A stretch of 64,000 nt of DNA from WHTK01 sp963711035 (GTDB lineage Bacteria; Chloroflexota; Dehalococcoidia; DSTF01; WHTK01): positions 248,001-312,000 of the forward strand of contig CAVQCN010000001.1 of NCBI GenBank assembly GCA_963711035.1, given 5' to 3'. The notes beneath the pieces were generated by a model. It saw only the letters and a program-made list of their open reading frames with translations. It made no database searches and was not told where the DNA came from. Below, one piece after another: positions 53,856 through 61,918 of this stretch (position 1 is its first letter; every line of letters starts with the position of its first letter). Made by a program: the position numbers and the translations under genes.

Positions 53856-54368
53856 ATGCCCTCTCTTACCGTATTAGTTAGGCGAACAATTGCGGAAACA
53901 CATATAACACAGGCATGGCAGTGGATTACGCAGCGTCACGATGACCTAGAGGCAGCAGAAATGGCAGCCGCAAATCGAGAGGTACCAGACCATTCGCCAT
54001 TACTCGGCAGGCTCACGGATCGGTTTCGCGCCCTGCGTCACGAAAGGAGCGCCTACCGCTCCGTTGAAGATGTCGTCTACCGCATCGACAAAGTCACCAT
54101 CGACGCGGCCTGTCATGGCCTGCGCAGCCCCAGCATCGAAGTACGGCTGACGCGCATCGAGTGGGACGTGCTGTTGCAGCTGGTGCAGTCACCCGGCCAC
54201 GTCCTCACGCACGAACAGCTCATCGCCAGCGTCTGGGGCGAGTCCTACACCGACCAGCACCGTCTATTGCACGACACGATCAGCCGCCTGCGGCGCCGCT
54301 TCCACGAAGCCGGTCTGCAAACGAACCCCATCGAGACGATTCACGGCGTCGGTTACCGGCTGAATTAG
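53856..54368 (+). CDS. OmpR/PhoB-type winged-helix regulator without receiver domain
   Basis: This 170-residue protein has a C-terminal winged helix (residues ~95-170: RLTRIEWDVLLQLVQSPGHVLTHEQLIASVWGESY...LRRRFHEAG...IETIHGVGYRLN), the DNA-binding domain of OmpR/PhoB response regulators. The first 90 residues are helical and charged and lack the phospho-acceptor receiver, so it is not a typical two-component regulator. ATG 53856 has no clear ribosome site. gyrA follows in the same direction, with its own promoter. Confidence 0.75.
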   Translation: MPSLTVLVRRTIAETHITQAWQWITQRHDDLEAAEMAAANREVPDHSPLLGRLTDRFRALRHERSAYRSVEDVVYRIDKVTIDAACHGLRSPSIEVRLTRIEWDVLLQLVQSPGHVLTHEQLIASVWGESYTDQHRLLHDTISRLRRRFHEAGLQTNPIETIHGVGYRLN

Positions 54369-54430
54369 GCGCCGATCCCTGTTTTCGCCCCTGTTTTCGC
54401 GCCCTCCCGACGCGCATGGAAACGCATCTG

Positions 54431-54459
54431 TCGACGTAGTGCTCCGCAAATGGTAACAT
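54431..54459 (+). promoter_or_regulatory. putative gyrA promoter
   Basis: TCGACG (54431-54436), 17 bp, TAACAT (54454-54459), 56 nt before the gyrA start. Four of six matches in each box. Confidence 0.4.
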
Positions 54460-54515
54460 TGACCTAACAATTGTCCCTGCGCCGGCATTTGTCGGGGCCC
54501 AGACGAGAGCACTCC

Positions 54516-57068
54516 ATGACAACACTTTCCTTTGACGCTGGCAGCATTCGCCCGATTCGTATCGAAGAGGAGATGCGCGCCTCCTACGTCGACTACGCGA
54601 TGAGCGTCAACGTCTCGCGCGCCATCCCGGACGTGCGCGACGGCCTCAAGCCCGTCCAGCGCCGCATCCTCTACGGCATGGACCAGCTCAACCTCACTGC
54701 CGGCAACCCGTACAAGAAGAGCGCTGGCATCGTCGGCGAGGTGATGAAGGAGTTCCACCCGCACGGCGACACGCCGATTTACGACGCCCTCGTGCGTATG
54801 GCCCAGGACTTCGCCATGCGCTACCCGCTGGTGCAGGGCCAGGGCAACTTTGGCAGCGTCGACAACGACCCGCCGGCCGCCATGCGCTACACCGAGGCGC
54901 GCCTCACCGGTATCGCCAGCGAGCTGCTCGCCGACATCGAGAAGAACACTGTCGACTTCCAGCCCAACTTCGACGACAGCACGCAGGAGCCCGTAGTCCT
55001 GCCGTCGCGCGTGCCGAACCTGCTGATCAACGGCGCGTCCGGCATCGGCGTCAGCCTTGCGACCAACATCCCGCCTCACAACCTGGTCGAGATCTGCGAC
55101 GCTATCGAGGCTCTCATCGACCGGCCCGAGATCACGACGGACGAGCTCACCGAGATCGTCAAGGGCCCCGACTTCCCTACCGGCGGCATCATCTTCGGCC
55201 GTCAGGCGATCAAGCAGGCCTACAGTGACGGCCGCGGCCGCGTCGTCATACGGGCCCGCTGCCACGTCGAAGAGTCGCGCACCGGCCGTGCTCAGATCAT
55301 CGTCACGGAGCTGCCGTATCAGGTGAACAAGGCAGCGCTCGTCGCCCGTATCGCCGAATTGGTCAAGACGCGCAAGATCGACGGCATCAGCGACCTGCGC
55401 GACGAATCGGACCGCCACGGTATGCGCGTCGTCATCGAGTTGAGCCGCGGCGGCCAGGCGCGCCAGGTGCTGAACGCGCTCTACAAGCACACGAGCATGC
55501 AGACCGCCTTCGCCGTCAACCTGCTGGCGCTGGTCGATCGCGAGCCGCGCACCATCCGTCTCAAGACCGCTATCGAGCACTTCGTCGACTTCCGGCGCGA
55601 AGTGATCCGGCGCCGCACTGAGTTCGACCTCGAGAAGGCTCGCGACCGCGCCCACATCCTCGAGGGCCTGCTCAAGGCGCTCGACCAGCTCGACCTCGTC
55701 ATTCAGACGATCCGCGGCTCGGCCTCTGCCGAGGCGGCCCGCACCGCCCTTCAGACCGCTCCCTTCGATCTGACGGAGCGCCAGGCGCAGGCCGTGCTCG
55801 ACATGCAACTGCGCCGTCTGGCGGCACTGGAGAGCCAGCGCATCCAGGAGGAGTACGCCGAGCTGCTGCAGCAGATCAACTACCTGGAGGACCTGCTCGC
55901 CAACCCGCGCAAGATCGACTTCCTGATCAAGGAAGAGTCGGTCGATATCAAACAGAAGTACGGCGACGAGCGACGCACCCAGATCGTGGAGCAAGAGGTC
56001 GAGGACTTCAGCGAGGAAGACCTCATCCCCCACCAGGAGGTCGTCATCACCCTAACGCAGCGCGGCTACATCAAGCGCCTGCCGCTGGAGACGTACCGCC
56101 TGCAGCGACGCGGCGGCCGCGGCATCACCGGCATGGCCGTGCGCGAGGCCGATGCCATCCGCCGCATGCTGGTCAGCGACACCCACGAGAGCGCCCTCTT
56201 CTTCACCGACCGCGGCCGCGTCTTCCAGCTCCGCACGCACGAGATTCCCGACTCGAGCCGCACAGCCCGCGGCACGCCGGTCGTCAACCTGGTCGAGATC
56301 GACCCGAGCGGTGAGTTCATCACAGCCGTCGTCTCGACGCCGAACTACGATATGGACTACATGGTGCTGGCCACGCGCCGCGGCGAGATCAAGAAGACAC
56401 CGCTGCACGACTTCGAGTCCGTGCGCCGCTCCGGCCTCATCGCCATGGACCTCGAGCCCGGCGACGAGCTCGTCTTCGCACGCCTGGCCGGCGAGAACGA
56501 CGAGGTCGTCCTCGTTTCGCGTCAGGGCAAGGCAATCCGTTTCGGTGTCGCCGATCTGCGCTCCGCGTCACGGTCCAGCGGCGGCGTGCGCGGCATGCGC
56601 TTGGCCAGCAATGACGACGAAGTCGTCGCGATGGAGATCGTTAGCCCGGAGGCGATGCTGCTCACGATCTCCGATACCGGTCTCGGCAAGCGCACGTCGT
56701 TCGATGACTACCCGCGGCACTCGCGCGGCGGTCAGGGCGTCCTCACCCACAACGTGACCGACCGCACGGGCGCTATCGCCGACGCCCGCGCCGTCACCGA
56801 GGGCGAAGAGCTGATCATCGTGTCGCAGAGCGGCATCATCATGCGCACGACGGTGGAGAGCATCGCCCGTGCAGGCCGATCGACACAGGGCGTTCACGTC
56901 ATGAACATCGGTCCCGGCGACCGCGTCGCCTGCATCGCAGCGATCGACCTGAGCAAGGTGCCGGAAGCGACGGCGTCAGATGTCGACGATGGCACGTCCC
57001 CGGATGACGGCAGCTCCAACGGCAACGGGAGCAACGGCAACGGCCGCCGTACCCGCCGGCGCCGCTAA
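54516..57068 (+). CDS. gyrA: DNA gyrase subunit A
   Basis: This 850-residue topoisomerase subunit has the catalytic Tyr125 in AAMRYTEARL and the quinolone-region sequence HPHGDTPIYDALVRMAQ. The GyrA-box QRRGGRG (about 529-535) in the C-terminal beta-pinwheel, which wraps DNA, separates it from ParC. The C terminus ends in an acidic then Asn/Gly-rich tail (GSSNGNGSNGNG). ATG 54516 is used; an ORF opening 15 codons upstream is not homologous. gyrB is not adjacent. It is alone with the Trm112-like gene downstream. Confidence 0.95.
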   Translation: MTTLSFDAGSIRPIRIEEEMRASYVDYAMSVNVSRAIPDVRDGLKPVQRRILYGMDQLNLTAGNPYKKSAGIVGEVMKEFHPHGDTPIYDALVRMAQDFAMRYPLVQGQGNFGSVDNDPPAAMRYTEARLTGIASELLADIEKNTVDFQPNFDDSTQEPVVLPSRVPNLLINGASGIGVSLATNIPPHNLVEICDAIEALIDRPEITTDELTEIVKGPDFPTGGIIFGRQAIKQAYSDGRGRVVIRARCHVEESRTGRAQIIVTELPYQVNKAALVARIAELVKTRKIDGISDLRDESDRHGMRVVIELSRGGQARQVLNALYKHTSMQTAFAVNLLALVDREPRTIRLKTAIEHFVDFRREVIRRRTEFDLEKARDRAHILEGLLKALDQLDLVIQTIRGSASAEAARTALQTAPFDLTERQAQAVLDMQLRRLAALESQRIQEEYAELLQQINYLEDLLANPRKIDFLIKEESVDIKQKYGDERRTQIVEQEVEDFSEEDLIPHQEVVITLTQRGYIKRLPLETYRLQRRGGRGITGMAVREADAIRRMLVSDTHESALFFTDRGRVFQLRTHEIPDSSRTARGTPVVNLVEIDPSGEFITAVVSTPNYDMDYMVLATRRGEIKKTPLHDFESVRRSGLIAMDLEPGDELVFARLAGENDEVVLVSRQGKAIRFGVADLRSASRSSGGVRGMRLASNDDEVVAMEIVSPEAMLLTISDTGLGKRTSFDDYPRHSRGGQGVLTHNVTDRTGAIADARAVTEGEELIIVSQSGIIMRTTVESIARAGRSTQGVHVMNIGPGDRVACIAAIDLSKVPEATASDVDDGTSPDDGSSNGNGSNGNGRRTRRRR

Positions 57069-57075
57069 CACTCGT

Positions 57076-57105
57076 TTGACACTGCTTCGACGCCATTCCT
57101 AGAAT
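57076..57105 (+). promoter_or_regulatory. promoter of the Trm112-like gene
   Basis: TTGACA (57076-57081), 18 bp, TAGAAT (57100-57105), in the short gap after gyrA. Confidence 0.6.
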
Positions 57106-57132
57106 CAAAGGCCGCAAGGCCAAGGAGTAGAC

Positions 57133-57339
57133 ATGCGCAAAGACATGATGGACATCCTCGCCTGCCCGGTCTGTAAAGGCCCGCTGACCCTGACGGTTAC
57201 GCGCGAGGAAGGCAGCGAGATCATCGAGGGCTCCCTGCACTGCGCCAAGTGCAACGAGACATACCCCATTCAGGACACCATCCCCAACCTGTTGCCGCCC
57301 GAGCTGCGCAAGGCTATGGAGACCGGGCAGGTCTCGTGA
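57133..57339 (+). CDS. Trm112-like zinc protein
   Basis: This 68-residue protein matches the Trm112/UPF0434 family: ILACPVCKGPL at the N terminus and LHCAKCNETYPIQDTIPNLLP at the C terminus, with four Cys for a zinc site. Trm112 relatives activate methyltransferases; a bacterial partner is not obvious here. ATG 57133 has AAGGAG upstream. It overlaps the next gene start by 4 nt. Confidence 0.85.
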   Translation: MRKDMMDILACPVCKGPLTLTVTREEGSEIIEGSLHCAKCNETYPIQDTIPNLLPPELRKAMETGQVS

Positions 57340-58103
57340 ACCGCGCCCAGACTACCGGCATCATCCTCATGATCGGAGCAGCGCTGCAGATGCTGCTCTT
57401 CCTGATCGGCGCCACGAAGCGCAGCTACCTGGCCCTCGCCCTGCCGGTCACCGCCGCGATGACCGCGCTGACGGCCCTCACCTTCTGGGTCGGCTGGACG
57501 ATGCTCACCATCGAGGCGGACGACGAGGACCTCGAGCCGCCGGCAGCACCCTGAATAGCCACGAGTCGAGAACAGAAGCCGCCTGAACAGGCGGCTTCTG
57601 TCATTCACCTCGTCCTGCCAACCCGGCTCCGCGATGCGCACAAGCCCGTCTTCGCCGACGCGGTCGAGCAGCACCGCCAGCGTCTCGCCCATCGCCGGAT
57701 GCGCCAGCGATGGGTCGATGTCGAGAAGGGGTCGCAGCACAAAGGCGCGCTCGGCGAGACGCGGATGCGGGATTTGCAACGTTTCGCCGTCGTACACGAC
57801 GTCGTCGTAGAGCGCGATGTCGAGGTCGATGGGCCGCGGCCCCCAGCGGCCGGTGTCCTGCCGCCCCATCGTCGCCTCGATGCCCTTGAGGTACGTGAGC
57901 AACGCCTCGGGCGCCAGTTCCGTCGTCGCGCGGCAGGCAGCGTTGAGGTAGCTGGGTGGTGGCGCCGGCGGCTGCGGCGGCGATTCGTACAAGGCGGAGA
58001 CGGCCTCGACCTGCACGTCGGGCGGCAGCAGACGCAGCGCCTGCGCCAGGTTGGCACGCCGGTCACCTAGGTTCGCGCCGAGAGCAATATACACGAGCGC
58101 CAT
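57270..58103 (-). CDS. folK: 2-amino-4-hydroxy-6-hydroxymethyldihydropteridine diphosphokinase (long 3' extension)
   Basis: HPPK activates the pterin alcohol with ATP before FolP. The enzyme part is residues 1-168: IALGANLGDRRANLAQAL, RWGPRPIDLDIALYDD and IPHPRLAERAFVLRPLLDI are clear signatures. The frame continues about 109 residues past EPGWQDEV through the hairpin and antisense to the small membrane gene. A one-base shift right after EPGWQDE would give a stop, so the extension may be a frameshift or a lost stop codon. folP lies 86 bp upstream on the same strand. Confidence 0.85.
   Translation of the reverse strand: MALVYIALGANLGDRRANLAQALRLLPPDVQVEAVSALYESPPQPPAPPPSYLNAACRATTELAPEALLTYLKGIEATMGRQDTGRWGPRPIDLDIALYDDVVYDGETLQIPHPRLAERAFVLRPLLDIDPSLAHPAMGETLAVLLDRVGEDGLVRIAEPGWQDEVNDRSRLFRRLLFSTRGYSGCCRRLEVLVVRLDGEHRPADPEGEGRQRGHRGGDRQGEGQVAALRGADQEEQHLQRCSDHEDDAGSLGAVHETCPVSIALRSSGGNRLGMVS
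57336..57554 (+). CDS. small two-helix membrane protein
   Basis: This 72-residue protein starts at GTG 57336, overlapping the previous stop (GTGA). It has two hydrophobic segments (about 8-28 and 36-56) and an acidic C-terminal tail (EADDEDLEPPAAP). Translationally coupled to the Trm112-like gene. Its function is unknown. The antisense strand carries the 3' extension of folK. Confidence 0.6.
   Translation: MNRAQTTGIILMIGAALQMLLFLIGATKRSYLALALPVTAAMTALTALTFWVGWTMLTIEADDEDLEPPAAP
57573..57600. terminator. hairpin between the membrane gene and folK
   Basis: CAGAAGCCGCCTG and CAGGCGGCTTCTG form a perfect 13-bp hairpin with a 2-nt loop. It follows the membrane gene by 18 bp and lies inside the folK reading frame. 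Confidence 0.75.
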
Positions 58104-58189
58104 TCAGAAACCTGGCGAATTCTCCTACAGCTGTTGGACGGTCATCGCGAGGGGTCCAGCGGCGAACAGGACCTTCGCGCGGTATGCCG

Positions 58190-59023
58190 TCATGCCAATG
58201 ACCGGACGACGGCGTCGGCCATTCGACAGACCTGCGTCATCTCCGCCACGTCGTGCACACGGACGATGTCGGCGCCGTTGGCGATGGCGAGCGCCACCGT
58301 CGCTGCCGTGCCCCAGATACGTTCGCTCTCTGCCCGGTCCAGCACTGCGCCGATCGTCGACTTGCGGGAGGTGCCGATCAGCAGTGGCAGGCCCAGAGCG
58401 CGCAACTCGCCCAGGCGTCGTAGCATCTCCAGCTGCTGGTCGACTGTCCAGCCGAAGCCGAAGCCGGGGTCGGCGATGAGCCGGTCGCGCGCCAGCCCGG
58501 CCGACTCCGCGATCTCGATGCTGGCCCGCAGACCGGCGCTGACGTCGCCGATCACGTCGTGGAACTCGCGGCCGCGCTGGTTGTGCATGACGACGGCCGG
58601 TACGCTGCGTTGCGCCGCCAGCGTTGCCACCGCCGCATCGTGGCGGAAGCCCCAGATGTCGTTGATAAGCGTTGCGCCGGCGTCCAGCGCCGCCTCCACG
58701 ACAGGCGCGCGGTAGGCGTCGACGCTCACCGGCAGGTCGACGGCGGCGGCGACGGCCCGCACCATCGGCACGACGCGGCGCAGCTCCTCCTCGATGCTCA
58801 GCTCATCGAAGTTGGGACGCGTCGACTGGCCGCCCACGTCGATAATGTCTGCCCCTTCGGCGACGAAGCGTTGCGCCTGCGCCACGGCGGCCGCGACGTC
58901 GCTCAGCCCATCGCCTGAGAACGACTCCGGCGACACGTTGACGATGCCCATGACGTAGGTACGGCTGCCCCACTCGAAGCGCCGGCCGCCGATCGTCATG
59001 GCGGGAAGCGAGTTCAGGGTCAT
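58190..59023 (-). CDS. folP: dihydropteroate synthase
   Basis: This 277-residue TIM-barrel enzyme joins pABA to the pterin. It has GIVNVSPESFSGDG, DVGGQSTRPN (most relatives have GGEST), INDIWGF, GFGFGWTVDQQL and GTSRKSTIG. ATG 59023 is the likely start; the upstream in-frame part to 59113 lies in a repeat. The ribosome site is weak. folK follows with 86 bp spacing, so the two likely form a transcript. Confidence 0.93.
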   Translation of the reverse strand: MTLNSLPAMTIGGRRFEWGSRTYVMGIVNVSPESFSGDGLSDVAAAVAQAQRFVAEGADIIDVGGQSTRPNFDELSIEEELRRVVPMVRAVAAAVDLPVSVDAYRAPVVEAALDAGATLINDIWGFRHDAAVATLAAQRSVPAVVMHNQRGREFHDVIGDVSAGLRASIEIAESAGLARDRLIADPGFGFGWTVDQQLEMLRRLGELRALGLPLLIGTSRKSTIGAVLDRAESERIWGTAATVALAIANGADIVRVHDVAEMTQVCRMADAVVRSLA

Positions 59024-59031
59024 GCCGCCAG

Positions 59032-59138
59032 AGTACAGAGTGCAAAGTACGGAGCGCAAAGTGCAGGCGAATGAGGCACAGGCTCCGACTCCGGCAACAG
59101 CATCTAACATCAACGCGTGGCACTGTCCACTTTGTACT
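59032..59138. repeat. intergenic element with 11-bp inverted ends, family D
   Basis: AGTACAGAGTG (59032-59042) is nearly the inverse (10/11) of CACTTTGTACT (59128-59138). Inside are repeats of GCAAAGT (GTGCAAAGTACGGAGCGCAAAGTGC). A related sequence is found, inverted, near 36621-36656. It fills the divergent gap between folP and the agmatinase-like gene. Confidence 0.55.
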
Positions 59139-59149
59139 AAGCTGACGCC

Positions 59150-60124
59150 ATGGTCTTCGACCGCATGTCAAACGACCCGCCCTTCGCCGGCATCCCGACG
59201 TTTCTCAAGCTGCCGCTGGTCTCGACCGCCGCGGAGCTGGCGGCCGAGAGGCCGGATGCGGTCATCGTCGGCGCGCCCTTCGACATGGGGACGACGAACC
59301 GGCCGGGCGCCCGCTTCGGCCCGCGCGCCATTCGCGCCGCCTCCAACCTGGGTCGGGCCATACACCACCTGGAGCTGGACGTGGAGCCGCTGCGCACGCT
59401 GCGCGTCTTCGACTACGGCGATGCGTCGATCGTGCCGATGCACATCGAGCGCAGCCACGAGGCGATTCGAGAGAAGGTCAGCGAGGTCGCGCGGCTGGGC
59501 GCCATCCCCATCGTGCTGGGCGGCGATCACTCGATCACCTATCCGTCCGCCACGGCCGTCGCCGACGCCATCGGGCGCGGCAAGGTCGGCATCGTCCACT
59601 TCGACGCGCACGCCGACACGGCGCCGGACAGTTGGGGCGTCCTGCTGGCCCACGGCACGCCGATGCGCCGCCTGATCGAGAGCGGTGCCATCCCCGGCTC
59701 CAGCTTCGTGCAGGTCGGCCTGCGGGGCTACTGGCCGCCGCCGGAGGTCTTCGATTGGATGCGTCAGCAAGGCATGCGCTGGCACCTCATGGCGGAGATC
59801 GAAGAGCGCGGCTTCGACGTCGTGCTGGAGCAGGCGATCGCCGAGGCGCTGGACGGCCCAGAGGCCATCTACCTCTCGGTCGACGTGGACGTGCTGGACC
59901 CGGCGTTTGCGCCCGGTACCGGCACGCCGGAGCCGGGCGGCCTCACCGCCCGCGAACTGCTGCGCGCCGTACGCCACGTCGCCGGGGGGACGAACCTCGT
60001 CGGCATGGACGTGGTGGAGGTGGCGCCTGCGTACGACGGACCGGGGGCCATCACGGCCGAAGTGGCGCACCGCGTCGTACTTGAGGCGCTGAGCGCGCTG
60101 GCGCACAAACGCGCGCAGCTGTAA
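59150..60124 (+). CDS. agmatinase/arginase (ureohydrolase) family protein
   Basis: This 324-residue enzyme has the two-manganese motif of ureohydrolases: GGDHSITYP (D126, H127), FDAHADT (D152, H154, D156) and SVDVDVLDPAFAPGTGTPEPGG (D245, D247). It would hydrolyse agmatine or a related guanidino compound to an amine and urea. PFAGIPTFLKLP at the N terminus is common in agmatinases. ATG 59150 is used (59165 is also possible). The substrate needs to be confirmed. Confidence 0.92.
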   Translation: MVFDRMSNDPPFAGIPTFLKLPLVSTAAELAAERPDAVIVGAPFDMGTTNRPGARFGPRAIRAASNLGRAIHHLELDVEPLRTLRVFDYGDASIVPMHIERSHEAIREKVSEVARLGAIPIVLGGDHSITYPSATAVADAIGRGKVGIVHFDAHADTAPDSWGVLLAHGTPMRRLIESGAIPGSSFVQVGLRGYWPPPEVFDWMRQQGMRWHLMAEIEERGFDVVLEQAIAEALDGPEAIYLSVDVDVLDPAFAPGTGTPEPGGLTARELLRAVRHVAGGTNLVGMDVVEVAPAYDGPGAITAEVAHRVVLEALSALAHKRAQL

Positions 60125-60149
60125 CCAAACAGCAATCTGCTATGGTCTC

Positions 60150-60178
60150 TTGACAATTTCCCAGCGGAACCGCATATT
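60150..60178 (+). promoter_or_regulatory. promoter of the DUF4389 genes
   Basis: TTGACA (60150-60155), 17 bp, CATATT (60173-60178), 51 nt before the first start. Confidence 0.45.
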
Positions 60179-60229
60179 CCCGTCGGGCAGAAACCTGCAG
60201 GCAATTACACCTACGAGGAGGCAGTTGCT

Positions 60230-60856
60230 ATGACGGTTGCGGACGAGGCTCAGCCAGCTTATCCGGTCAGCTTTAACGTCGAGCGGCAGGACGCGCAGTC
60301 ACGCGTGCTCAACTTCCCCCTCTTCGGGGTGATCATCAAGGGCATCCTGCTCATCCCCCACCTGATCATCCTCTACTTCCTGGGTATCGTCGCGAACATC
60401 CTCTTCTTCATCGCGACGTTCGCCATTCTGTTCACGGGCCGCTACCCGGTAGGCATGTTCAACTTCGTCGTCGGCGTGCTGCGCTGGAACATCGCGGCCT
60501 ACGCCTACCTGGGCCACCTCACGGACCGCTATCCCGGCTTCTCCATGTCCGCCGACGCCCAGCCGGCAATCCAGTTCGACGTGGCTCACCCGGCGACGTC
60601 CAACCGCATCCTCAACTTCCCGTTGTTTGGCCTCTACATCAAGATCTTCCTGCTCATCCCTCACGCGATCATTCTCGCGTTCCTCTACCTCGCGGCCCTC
60701 ATCGTGACGGTTATCGCCACCTTCGCGATCCTGTTCACCGGCTCGTACCCGGCGGGCATGCATCGATTCGTGACCGGCGTCGGGCGCTGGGCGATCCGGC
60801 TGTACGCGTACGAGTACGCCCTCACGGACCGGTACCCGCCGTTCGGCATGAACTGA
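60230..60856 (+). CDS. DUF4389 membrane protein (first of two)
   Basis: This 208-residue protein contains two DUF4389 units (about 11-105 and 112-208), each of the form F..P..SR.LNFPLFG..IK..LLIPH..I...L, two membrane helices, then AILFTGRYP.GM..FV.GV.RW....YAY...LTDRYP.F. ATG 60230 has GAGGAGG upstream. The next gene starts 3 nt after its stop and encodes a similar protein, so they are a tandem duplication and one operon. Function unknown. Confidence 0.85.
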   Translation: MTVADEAQPAYPVSFNVERQDAQSRVLNFPLFGVIIKGILLIPHLIILYFLGIVANILFFIATFAILFTGRYPVGMFNFVVGVLRWNIAAYAYLGHLTDRYPGFSMSADAQPAIQFDVAHPATSNRILNFPLFGLYIKIFLLIPHAIILAFLYLAALIVTVIATFAILFTGSYPAGMHRFVTGVGRWAIRLYAYEYALTDRYPPFGMN

Positions 60857-60859
60857 TCG

Positions 60860-61486
60860 ATGGCCATCTCGGACGCCCCCGCCGCCTATCCGATCCGCAT
60901 GACACTGGTGCGGCCAGAGCGACAGCGGCGCCTGACGAACTTCCCATTGCTGATCGGCACCGCGATCCGCCTCATCCTGGCGACGCCGAGCTATGTCATG
61001 CTGGAGCTGATTGCTTCGGCGGCGTTCGTGGCCTACTTCTTCGCGACATTTGTCATCACGTTCCGCGGCCGTTACCCGCGAGGCCTCTTCAAGCTGCTGG
61101 TCGGCACGCAGCGCTGGCAGGTCAACTTGCTGGCCTACGTTATGCACCTGTTCGACCCGTACCCGCCCATGGACCTCGACCAGCGGCCGGACCGCGAGCT
61201 TCAGTTCCAGGTCGACTATCCGACGAAGCCGTCACGATGGCTCAACGCGCCGTTCCTGGGCATCTTCATCAAGATGTTCCTGACGATCCCTCATCTCCTG
61301 ATCATCTCGGCGCTGTACTTCCTGACCAGCGTCGTCGTCTTCATCGCCGAGTTTGCGATCCTGTTCACGGGCCGCTTCCCGCCGGGCCTGTACGACCTCG
61401 TGGCCGGCTATCTGCGCTGGAGCCAGCGTGTCTACGGCTACTTGCTCGGCTTCACGGACCGCTACCCGCCCTTCAGCTTCGAGTAG
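60860..61486 (+). CDS. DUF4389 membrane protein (second of two)
   Basis: This 208-residue paralogue of the preceding protein also has two DUF4389 units. The first unit is more diverged (RMTLVRPERQRRLTNFPLLIGTAIRLI) and the second closer (WLNAPFLGIFIKMFLTIPHLLIISALYFL, AILFTGRFPPGLYDLVAGYLRW). It overlaps or abuts the previous gene and is surely co-transcribed. The four units in two proteins could form a hetero-oligomer. Confidence 0.85.
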   Translation: MAISDAPAAYPIRMTLVRPERQRRLTNFPLLIGTAIRLILATPSYVMLELIASAAFVAYFFATFVITFRGRYPRGLFKLLVGTQRWQVNLLAYVMHLFDPYPPMDLDQRPDRELQFQVDYPTKPSRWLNAPFLGIFIKMFLTIPHLLIISALYFLTSVVVFIAEFAILFTGRFPPGLYDLVAGYLRWSQRVYGYLLGFTDRYPPFSFE

Positions 61487-61617
61487 CTCCTGGCGTGACG
61501 GCGTGCTGCGCGAGAAGGGGCTGTGCACGATGCAGACCTCGATGTGACCGCCCGAGAGCCGTCTTCGACAGACAGCCGTCAAGGCAGAGCAACGAGTCCA
61601 GGTGCTAAGCTGGATTC

Positions 61618-61809
61618 ATGTTCATGGGTTCGAAAGGCTTGCGGCTCAGCTTTCTGGGAGCCGTGCTGTTCTTTGTCAGCCTGGCCTCCTTGCTGGTCCT
61701 GCCGGCGATCATCGGTATCACCGGCATCGTGGCTGGCGGCATGGCCGTGTGGGGCGGCTTCATCTGGACGCTGTTCCACTACTACGGTCCGTCCGCGCCG
61801 CCCTCCTGA
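61618..61809 (+). CDS. small membrane protein
   Basis: This 63-residue protein has two hydrophobic segments (about 8-32 and 34-55) and a short positively charged start (MFMGSKGLRL). ATG 61618 or 61624 may start it; the upstream TAAGCT, 13 nt before, is -10-like, and no ribosome site is seen. It is probably real but poorly supported. Function unknown. Confidence 0.5.
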   Translation: MFMGSKGLRLSFLGAVLFFVSLASLLVLPAIIGITGIVAGGMAVWGGFIWTLFHYYGPSAPPS

Positions 61810-61918
61810 TCGAAGGCCCCCTCGTCTCGGAAACAGCCGCTACTCGAGGCCGTGGTTGGTCTTCGTGAGGGATCGTCTGTCTAACGACACGACGCGCAGC
61901 TTGCCGCCACGCTAGTGG

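Noticed and set aside
54516..57068. ParC instead of GyrA
   Set aside because: The QRRGGRG GyrA-box favours gyrase.
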